Below are positions 7,003-11,583 of a stretch of 11,583 nucleotides of DNA, in pieces. A model generated the notes under the pieces. The model ran no database searches and was not told the DNA's origin. It saw only the letters and a program-made list of their open reading frames with translations. The translations under genes were made by a program, and so were the position numbers. This stretch comes from SIG223 sp964442785 (lineage in GTDB: Bacteria > Bacillota_I > Bacilli_A > RFN20 > DUOF01): contig CAYTZW010000031.1 in NCBI GenBank assembly GCA_964442785.1, positions 1 through 11,583 on the forward strand, written 5' to 3'. Numbering within the stretch: position 1 is the first letter of the stretch; every line of letters starts with the position of its first letter.

Positions 7003-8181
7003 ATGAAAAATATTTTTAGTTGTGAAAGTGTCGGGAGAGGACACCCTGACAAAGCAGCCGACCAAATTGCCGATGCAATTTTAGATGCTTGCCTTAAACA
7101 AGACGATAAAGCAAGATGTGCTGTTGAGGTTTTAATCACCAAAGATGTCCTTATTTTAGGAGGAGAAGTTTCTTTAAAAGGTCAAGTTGATTTTGAAAAA
7201 GTGGCTAGAAAAGTTCTAACTGATATTGGATATACTAATTCTGATATTGATTTTGACCCTATTAATGCCAAAGTAATCAATTTAATAAAAGAACAATCAC
7301 CTGATATTTACCAAGCCGTTTTTAAAGAAGAAATAGTAGCAGGAGACCAAGGAATAATGTTTGGATATGCTACAAGTGAAACAAAGGAATATTTACCAAT
7401 ACCTTTTGTTATTGCTAACAAAATTTTAGAAAAAGTGGAACAAGAAAGAAGAAATGGCAATTTCAAAAATGTCAAAACCGATATGAAAAGCCAAGTAAGC
7501 TATGATTATGACAATAAAAGACTAACTTGTATTCTTGTCTCAGTTCAACACGATGATAATTATAATGAAAAAGAATTAAGAAACTTTATTACTAACAAAA
7601 TAGTTCAACCTATTGTAAAAGAATACTCTTTAAATGAAGATTTTGATTTAATTATCAATCCAAGTGGAAAATTCGTGATTGGAGGACCTGCTGGAGATAC
7701 AGGAGTAACGGGAAGAAAAATTGTTGCTGATAGTTATGGTGGAGTTGCTAAATGTGGAGGAGGAGCATTCTCTGGTAAAGACCCTTCTAAAGTAGATAGA
7801 AGTGCTGCTTATATGGCTCGTTATATCTGTAAAAATCTAGTAGCAGCAGGTTTAGTAGATAAAATTGAACTTCAGCTATCTTATGGAATAGGAAAAGCAT
7901 TACCTTTATCTGTTTATGTAGAAACTTATGGAACGGAAAAAATAGCAAAAGAAATTATTTTGGCAATAATTCAATCTACTTTTGATTTAACTGTTTCCGG
8001 TATTATTAAAAACTTAAATCTATCTCAACCTATTTATTCTTCTACCACTTGCTATGGACATTTTGGAAAAGATAATTTGCCTTGGGAAAAACTTGATAAA
8101 GTAAAAATAATTAAAGAAAAAGCCGAAAGTTATAAAAAAATTGTTGAAAACTCATCTTTTGCCACTATTTCTCTTTTCTAA
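7003..8181 (+). CDS. metK: S-adenosylmethionine synthetase (methionine adenosyltransferase)
   Basis: MetK makes SAM from methionine and ATP in the cytoplasm, supplying methylases such as TlyA. The 392 residues are full length. Key parts are His14-Pro-Asp-Lys17, Glu42 and Glu55 at the same positions as in E. coli, the hallmark AGDQGIMFGYA (113-123) and the phosphate loop GGGAFSGKDPSKVDRSAAY (252-270). A C-terminal YGHFGKDNLPWE follows. Variations from the usual form are SVGRGHPDK (Arg12 where Glu is normal), VAGDQG instead of G-[AT]-GDQG, and AKCGGG for ARHGGG. None removes a known catalytic residue. ATG 7003 follows AAAGGAA (6991-6997) by 5 nt. It is controlled by the S-box riboswitch immediately upstream. 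Confidence 0.97.
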   Translation: MKNIFSCESVGRGHPDKAADQIADAILDACLKQDDKARCAVEVLITKDVLILGGEVSLKGQVDFEKVARKVLTDIGYTNSDIDFDPINAKVINLIKEQSPDIYQAVFKEEIVAGDQGIMFGYATSETKEYLPIPFVIANKILEKVEQERRNGNFKNVKTDMKSQVSYDYDNKRLTCILVSVQHDDNYNEKELRNFITNKIVQPIVKEYSLNEDFDLIINPSGKFVIGGPAGDTGVTGRKIVADSYGGVAKCGGGAFSGKDPSKVDRSAAYMARYICKNLVAAGLVDKIELQLSYGIGKALPLSVYVETYGTEKIAKEIILAIIQSTFDLTVSGIIKNLNLSQPIYSSTTCYGHFGKDNLPWEKLDKVKIIKEKAESYKKIVENSSFATISLF

Positions 8182-8182
8182 A

Positions 8183-8191
8183 TGATATACT
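8183..8191 (+). promoter_or_regulatory. Extended -10 promoter of the HExxH protein gene
   Basis: TGATATACT (TG-A-TATACT, 5 of 6 in the hexamer) begins 1 nt after the metK stop. The ribosome site AAAAGGAAGTGA (8197-8208) follows. TTTCAC (8191-8196) and GTGAAA (8205-8210) could form a 6-bp hairpin with the Shine-Dalgarno GGAA in its loop in transcripts read through from metK. Confidence 0.5.
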
Positions 8192-8212
8192 TTCACAAAA
8201 GGAAGTGAAAAT

Positions 8213-9436
8213 ATGTCAGATAGTATTTTATTTAATCTTGATGATAAAAAAGAAAAAATAATTGATATATTTACCACTTTCTATGGAGAAGATTACAAAG
8301 AATTAATTGAATATAAATTAAATAAAGTTTTAATCATCAATAGTTACAACTTCTTTTCCTTGATAAATAGTCAAAATAGTTTAAAAAAAGAATTATTAGA
8401 GGTAGAGGAAAAGATAGTTAATTATTTCAATAAGAAATTGCAAAATCAATTTCCTAACACAAAGCCTGAATTGCTTTTTAGTGATGACTGTTTCCTAGAA
8501 TATGGATTAATGGAATATTTTAGAGATGACTTAAAAGGAGAAAGATACAACCAAAAAAAGATAGAATATTTTAAAACTATCGGAATAGATTTAGGAGATA
8601 ATTATCAAAATTATTTAAAAAATGAGCAAGCAAAGTCTAAAATACCTTCTAAAAAGGTTTTAAATGCTTTAAATAATTTTAAAAATAATTTAGAGGAACA
8701 ATATTTCTTTTCTTTAAATTCTCTTGCTTCTTCCTACAATAAAATAAAAGATTATTTTGAAAAAGAAAATTATATTATAAACCAAGAAAGAATTTGGGAT
8801 ATTATAAAAGGCAATGACCCTTCTACTATTCCACTTGTTAAAAAGCCGAAAACCATCGTTCTTGTTATCTTTATGGACACTTTAGAAACTGAAGAAAGTT
8901 TTGGAGACCGTGGGCTTATTCACGAATTAAATCATTGTTTATCTTATTCTCTTTTAAAAACAGGAAAAAAACATTTTAATTATCAAATGGGGTTTTTGTC
9001 TTTTTTTGGAGAAACCAGCCAAGATACCTATGGTCCAAAAGTAGAAAATGAACTCGATGAATTTGACCTTTTTAATGAAATAATTAATGACTTAATATCT
9101 TTTGATGTTTTATCTATCTTACGAAAAGAAGATTTGACTATTATAAATGATAACTATAAACATTCTACTTATGAAACATTTTTCCCTATTATCAAACCAT
9201 TTTATCTAAATTTTAAAGATGAAATTAAACATTTTTATTTAACTAATGATTTTAAAAGATTTTATAAAAATGTAAATGATAAGAAGATGTATAAACTTAT
9301 TAAGGTACTTAAAAAAGCCTATAAGTATGTAGAAAAACTAGACGACCAAGAATTAATCGACTTAAATGAATTTGAAAAAGAAGCAAATAAAATAGTATCA
9401 TCGATGACAAATAAAAAAATGAAAAGGACTATTTAA
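8213..9436 (+). CDS. Putative cytosolic zinc metallopeptidase (HExxH), family not recognised
   Basis: I do not recognise this 407-residue protein as a named family. It contains the zincin motif HELNH (His237, Glu238, His241) in IHELNHCLSYSLL, right after an edge-strand-like segment TIVLVIF (214-220). It also has NEIIND (Asn288, Glu289, Asp293), which fits the E-x3-D third-ligand helix of gluzincins, 48 residues after His241. The N-terminal about 200 residues are helical and charged (for example LLEVEEKIVNYFNKKL); the C-terminal about 100 are Lys-rich. With no signal peptide or membrane helix, it should act in the cytoplasm. ATG 8213 is set by AAAAGGAAGTGA upstream. It lies between metK and hpf with its own promoter and terminator; the terminator's left arm is formed by its last codons. 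Fold class is likely, substrate unknown. Confidence 0.6.
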   Translation: MSDSILFNLDDKKEKIIDIFTTFYGEDYKELIEYKLNKVLIINSYNFFSLINSQNSLKKELLEVEEKIVNYFNKKLQNQFPNTKPELLFSDDCFLEYGLMEYFRDDLKGERYNQKKIEYFKTIGIDLGDNYQNYLKNEQAKSKIPSKKVLNALNNFKNNLEEQYFFSLNSLASSYNKIKDYFEKENYIINQERIWDIIKGNDPSTIPLVKKPKTIVLVIFMDTLETEESFGDRGLIHELNHCLSYSLLKTGKKHFNYQMGFLSFFGETSQDTYGPKVENELDEFDLFNEIINDLISFDVLSILRKEDLTIINDNYKHSTYETFFPIIKPFYLNFKDEIKHFYLTNDFKRFYKNVNDKKMYKLIKVLKKAYKYVEKLDDQELIDLNEFEKEANKIVSSMTNKKMKRTI

Positions 9437-9459
9437 ACTTGAAAGTAGTCCTTTTTTTT
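9422..9459 (+). terminator. Terminator of the HExxH protein gene, overlapping its stop codon
   Basis: AAAAGGACTA (9422-9431) pairs perfectly with TAGTCCTTTT (9446-9455). The stem continues as TTT/AAA past a bulged G, and eight T follow (9452-9459). The stop codon (9434-9436) sits in the apical part. Confidence 0.9.
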
Positions 9460-9467
9460 GATACTAT
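9439..9467 (+). promoter_or_regulatory. Promoter of hpf, overlapping the upstream terminator
   Basis: TTGAAA (9439-9444, 5 of 6) lies exactly 17 bp before TACTAT (9462-9467, 4 of 6), which carries TG at 9459-9460, making an extended -10 (TGATACTAT). The -35 box is in the loop and right side of the preceding terminator. An alternative -10, TATATT at 9467-9472, would give poor spacing. Confidence 0.5.
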
Positions 9468-9493
9468 ATATTTGACTTGAAAAGGAGGAATAA

Positions 9494-10036
9494 ATGATGA
9501 AAATTCAAGTAATCGGTAGAGGCATAAGTATTACAAAAGCTATGGAAACAAGGATAAATGAAAAATTATCTAACTTAGATAAATATATCATTGTTTCAAA
9601 TGGGGAAGTAGATTGTAGAGTAGTTGTAAATAATCTAAAATTAGGACAAAAGTTAGAAGTAACCATAACTAGTAAATACGCTACTTTAAGAGCAGAAGTT
9701 GAAACAACAGACCTTTATAGTGGTATTGATGAAGCATATGAAAAATTAGAAGACCAAATTAGACGTGCTAAAACAAAAATGACAAGAAAAGGAAAAGAAA
9801 GTTTTGCTAAGGCATTAGCATTAGAAAACATTCCTAATATTGAAACTTCAGAAAAAGATGAATTAGTAAGAACTAAAACATTACACGTTGAATTTATGGA
9901 TATAGACCAAGCTATCGCTAATATGACTTTATTAGGACACGACTTCTATATTTATAGAGATAATGAAACTGAAGAAATAGCTGTTGTCTACAAAAGAAAA
10001 AATGGTGGCTACGGCTTAATTGAAGTGGAAAAATAA
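9494..10036 (+). CDS. hpf: Long-form ribosome hibernation promoting factor
   Basis: Long HPF binds the small ribosomal subunit and joins two 70S ribosomes into inactive 100S dimers in stationary phase or stress. The 180 residues show the N-terminal ribosome-binding domain (1 to about 105: MKIQVIGRGISITKAME, a beta-alpha-beta-beta-beta-alpha pattern). A linker (about 106-122) leads to the C-terminal dimerisation domain (about 123-180: VRTKTLHVEFMDIDQAIANM, then GHDFYIYRD and VVYKRKNGGYGLIEVE). Length and both domains are typical of the Firmicutes long form, as opposed to short HPF/YfiA. AAAGGAGGA (9481-9489) serves either ATG 9494 or the adjacent ATG 9497; the second has the better spacing. 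It is monocistronic, with its own promoter and a strong terminator. Confidence 0.96.
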   Translation: MMKIQVIGRGISITKAMETRINEKLSNLDKYIIVSNGEVDCRVVVNNLKLGQKLEVTITSKYATLRAEVETTDLYSGIDEAYEKLEDQIRRAKTKMTRKGKESFAKALALENIPNIETSEKDELVRTKTLHVEFMDIDQAIANMTLLGHDFYIYRDNETEEIAVVYKRKNGGYGLIEVEK

Positions 10037-10041
10037 AACTT

Positions 10042-10066
10042 AAGAGCCCTTGAAAAAGGGCTTTTT
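10042..10066 (+). terminator. Terminator of hpf
   Basis: AGCCCTT (10045-10051) pairs with AAGGGCT (10056-10062) around a GAAA tetraloop, with A-U and G-U pairs extending the base to 10042 and five T at 10062-10066. This is the most GC-rich hairpin in the window. Confidence 0.93.
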
Positions 10067-10097
10067 ATAATTAAGGTAAAATATTTTTTATAATAAC

Positions 10098-10126
10098 TTG
10101 AAAATATCAAAGAAATAAGTTATCAT
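10098..10126 (+). promoter_or_regulatory. Promoter of tRNA-Lys
   Basis: TTGAAA (10098-10103) and TATCAT (10121-10126) each match 5 of 6 at 17-bp spacing, giving a start near 10133 and a leader of about 7 nt. ATAACTT (10093-10099) and AAGTTAT (10117-10123) form a 7-bp inverted repeat whose arms overlap the two hexamers. Confidence 0.6.
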
Positions 10127-10139
10127 AATATAGCAATTT

Positions 10140-10215
10140 GGTTCCTTAGCTCAGCTGGCAGAGCAACTGACTCTTAATCAGTGGGTCTGGGGTTCGATTC
10201 CCCAAGGAACCACCA
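10140..10215 (+). tRNA. tRNA-Lys, anticodon CTT, CCA encoded
   Basis: The 76-nt gene folds as a canonical cloverleaf. The acceptor GGTTCCT/AGGAACC is perfect, the D arm is GCTC/GAGC, and anticodon stem ACTGA/TCAGT encloses loop CTCTTAA with anticodon CTT (reads AAG). The T arm is GGGG-TTCGATT-CCCC, the discriminator is A and CCA is encoded. A hairpin element begins at the very next base and probably ends the transcript. Confidence 0.98.
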
Positions 10216-10272
10216 ATAGATATGAAATAGCCCCGTTTCTTAGACATAAAAAGGAGCGAGGTTTTTATTATG
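10216..10272 (+). repeat. Hairpin repeat element, copy 1 (follows tRNA-Lys)
   Basis: It starts directly after the tRNA CCA. CCCCGTTTC (10231-10239) pairs with GGAGCGAGG (10253-10261) with one C·A mismatch and two G·U pairs, followed by five T (10262-10266) and an ATG at 10270. The left part (ATAGA...TGAAATAGCC, then TTTCTTAGAC) closely matches the copy at 11216. The stem also differs between copies by a paired A-T to G-C change. It can serve as the terminator of the tRNA gene. Confidence 0.65.
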
Positions 10273-10632
10273 AGTAAAAAAATTAAGTTATGAAAATAAA
10301 ATTAATCTATGTAATGATTAAAAAAGAGAAATTCCAATAATTATTTTTAATCTATAAAACAAGTGCAAGATAAATGGTAAAAATGAATGGACTTGTGTGT
10401 TTAAAAATGAATATGATTCAACTAAGAATTTGATTATAAATATAATAGTTGCTAACTATTATAGTTTAAAAGAAAATGAATAACATTTATATCTTTATCT
10501 GAAAAAGCAAAATATGTGCGAATAAAATTAAGATTAACTCAAAATAACTATCAAAGAAAACAAACAACGAAGCCACCAATGTCTAATTATAGAAAGTTTA
10601 TTGATTTTAGTAATGTAAAGGTGGTGATTTAA
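10270..10632 (+). pseudogene. Decayed small gene A after hairpin copy 1
   Basis: From ATG 10270 only MSKKIKL is read before TGA (10291). Coding-like sequence resumes in another frame at 10358-10483 (NGKNEWTCVFKNEYDSTKN..., ending TAA). It then shifts frame to 10480-10632 (ISLSEKAKYVRIKLRLTQNN...), ending TAA at 10630-10632 just as the ribosome site of the next frame begins. The pattern of plausible peptide pieces joined by frameshifts and stops suggests a decayed gene. I do not recognise the product. Confidence 0.4.
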
Positions 10633-10633
10633 T

Positions 10634-10765
10634 ATAGCAAATGTTACAAAATTAGAAAGAGATGAAATACTTGCATATATTAATTGTTTTAAACAATTAC
10701 ATATTATGATGAATCAATTAAATTATTAAAACGAAATTGAAAATTATTTGACTAATAAAAATTAG
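10634..10765 (+). pseudogene. Decayed small gene B with lost start codon
   Basis: A good ribosome site, AAAGGTGGTGA (10617-10627), precedes a frame that begins with ATA (10634-10636) where ATG would be expected. It reads xANVTKLERDEILAYINCF... to TAA at 10727-10729. The same frame goes on as NEIENYLTNKN to TAG at 10763. The likely history is an ATG to ATA change plus a nonsense change. The ribosome site overlaps the end of segment A, as in a compact operon. No family is recognised. Confidence 0.4.
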
Positions 10766-11185
10766 GTGTGTTTTAAAAGAAACATAAGAAAAATTGAAAA
10801 ATTATATTCTAGTTTTATGTTGGTGTATATATTTACAGGGAAAAAGAATATTGAATAAAAACTTATTACCATTAATTTAAATAAAAGACTTAATAATATA
10901 GACGATATTATAAATTATGGAAAACAAACAAATTAACATTTGCCTGTTATGTGTCACAAATCAAAAAACATTCTAAATTTGTGACACATAATTATGCTTT
11001 GTTAGATTTTGCAGGAAACATTGTTTTGTGCTATAAAATTATATAATAGTGCACCAGGTTCGACATATAATTGCCCTAGTTCAAGAACTGATTATATTGA
11101 TGAAGTTAAAAATCAAGCTTATTTGAAACAGCCAGATTTTGGCTTTGTCAATAAATTTAAAAATGCCTTTTACAAAATTAAATAA
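10766..11185 (+). pseudogene. Decayed gene C with one nonsense codon and two compensating frameshifts
   Basis: The frame starting GTG 10766 reads VCFKRNIRKIEKLYSSFMLV... with TAA at 10856, then continues KLITINLNKRLNNIDDIINY to about 10930. Coding character then passes to the next frame (KLTFACYVSQIKKHSKF..., to TAA at 11044) and returns to the original frame near 11042 (YNSAPGSTYNCPSSRTD..., QPDFGFVNKFKNAFYKIK) to TAA 11183-11185. Return to the first frame after two shifts is what one gene with two opposite indels would show. A perfect 15-bp inverted repeat lies in the middle segment. The product is not recognised. Confidence 0.5.
10947..10991. repeat. Perfect 15-bp inverted repeat with 15-nt spacer
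   Basis: TTATGTGTCACAAAT (10947-10961) and ATTTGTGACACATAA (10977-10991) are exact reverse complements. No T-run follows, so it is not a typical terminator. It lies inside decayed gene C. It could be a recombinase or regulator site, or a hairpin. Confidence 0.85.
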
Positions 11186-11215
11186 TCAAAAAAAAGACTT
11201 TTGACAGGCATACAC

Positions 11216-11281
11216 ATAGAGATTGAAATAGCCTCATTTCTTAAACTGAAATATACTTTAATGAAATGAGTTTTTTTCATG
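11216..11281 (+). repeat. Hairpin repeat element, copy 2
   Basis: It begins exactly 1000 bp after copy 1. CTCATTTC (11233-11240) pairs perfectly with GAAATGAG (11263-11270) across a 22-nt loop, followed by seven T and an ATG at 11279. The left 30 nt (ATAGA...TTGAAATAGCC, then TTTCTTAAAC) match copy 1 with few differences. It is also a plausible terminator for decayed gene C. Confidence 0.65.
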
Positions 11282-11412
11282 AAATATTCGATATCAAAAA
11301 GTGAAAGATAATAGACAAAGTTTTTAGTGAGATAAATAATATAATAACTAAGGATAATGGTTTTTAATTTGCAGATTTACATAATTTAACTAGATACTTT
11401 TACTTAAACTAG
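11279..11412 (+). pseudogene. Decayed small gene D after hairpin copy 2
   Basis: The ATG at 11279, next to the T-run, reads MKYSISKSER then two stops. In another frame, 11305-11364 reads KIIDKVFSEINNIITKDNGF, and after TAA (11365) continues FADLHNLTRYFYLN to TAG 11410. Coding-like pieces joined by a shift and a stop suggest another decayed gene, arranged after its hairpin as A is after copy 1. Short and tentative. From 11413 to 11529 I see nothing but AT-rich sequence. Confidence 0.3.
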
Positions 11413-11529
11413 CGACACTTTTATTAAAACTTTATTGTTGAAAATTTCTTACTTAATCTTATTGAATTATTTAACAAAAATAAAATTTTCATTACAAATT
11501 ATTTTAAAGTATCTTTTTTCTAGTATTTA

Positions 11530-11569
11530 AAAAGATAAAGCTTAAACTAACTTTATCTTTTCTTTCTAA
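11530..11569. terminator. Bidirectional terminator near the right edge
   Basis: AAAAGATAAAG (11530-11540) pairs perfectly with CTTTATCTTTT (11551-11561) around a 10-nt loop, with T-rich sequence after it on the + strand and TTTTTAAAT on the minus strand. Its position suggests it serves a minus-strand gene entering from the right. Confidence 0.6.
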
Positions 11570-11583
11570 CAAATACAAGAACC
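11553..11583 (-). CDS. Possible C-terminal end of a minus-strand surface protein
   Basis: On the minus strand the last codons read VLVFVRKKR followed by TAA at 11555-11553, inside the terminator hairpin. A hydrophobic stretch ending in RKKR is typical of the C-terminal anchor of a surface protein, like the gene at the left edge. Only nine codons are visible, so this is tentative. Confidence 0.3.
   Translation of the reverse strand, partial: VLVFVRKKR

Noticed and set aside
6888..7142. Minus-strand open frame over the riboswitch and metK start
   Set aside because: It runs through the structured SAM riboswitch and the metK N-terminus, both well supported on the + strand.
1..10036. Mycoplasma-type code with TGA as tryptophan
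   Set aside because: The intact genes use TGG for all the tryptophans I read and contain no in-frame TGA.
10140..11215. Integration site duplication of the tRNA-Lys 3' end
   Set aside because: I looked for a second copy of the T-arm/acceptor end. Only GGTTCGA recurs near 11057, inside a decayed frame, which is too short to be an att site.
10941..11218. TGCCTGT and TATGTGT repeated in reverse complement at 11204-11218
   Set aside because: The two 7-mers occur in swapped order, which no simple inverted repeat or recombination site explains; probably chance.
10216..11583. CRISPR array
   Set aside because: Only two copies of the hairpin element are present, 1000 bp apart, with no regular short spacers.

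Overview
The window is AT-rich chromosomal DNA from a low-GC Gram-positive bacterium of the Bacilli/Firmicutes type, most likely an uncultured gut relative of the Erysipelotrichia or RF39 group. The evidence is the gene set (tlyA-recN-spoIVB synteny, S-box riboswitch, long-form hpf), strong AGGAGG-type ribosome sites and strongly AT-biased codons. All intact genes end in TAA. Every tryptophan I read in them is TGG and none contains an in-frame TGA, so the standard bacterial code applies rather than the mycoplasma code.

Layout. 1-707: 3' end of a surface protein with a C-terminal membrane anchor, closed by a perfect hairpin terminator. 721-4345: tlyA, recN and spoIVB on the + strand, in Bacillus order but without ahrC between tlyA and recN and without spo0A after spoIVB. 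4342-5566: a minus-strand gene broken by one in-frame TAA; read through the stop it encodes about 400 residues in five degenerate modules of 61-70 residues. 5654-6804: an intracellular zinc phospholipase C-like protein and a 58-residue protein. 6788-8181: a consensus promoter, a SAM-I riboswitch with terminator and antiterminator, then metK. 8183-9459: an unrecognised 407-residue protein with HELNH and NEIIND motifs, suggesting a cytosolic zinc peptidase. 9439-10066: hpf, the ribosome hibernation factor. 10098-10215: tRNA-Lys(CTT).

10216-11583 has no intact gene. It opens immediately after the tRNA CCA with a hairpin element whose second copy begins exactly 1000 bp later. Between and after the copies lie at least four decayed reading frames carrying stops and compensating frameshifts, plus a perfect 15-bp inverted repeat. 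This looks like a decayed accessory or mobile segment beside a tRNA gene. The window closes with a strong bidirectional hairpin and possibly the last ten codons of a minus-strand surface protein.

Most genes appear to be transcribed singly. Several carry an extended -10 box of the form TGATAYAAT only 5-15 nt before the ribosome site. The housekeeping content covers rRNA methylation, recombination repair, SAM supply and ribosome hibernation. The parts most likely to be undescribed are the modular interrupted gene, the HExxH protein and the hairpin-bounded segment after the tRNA.
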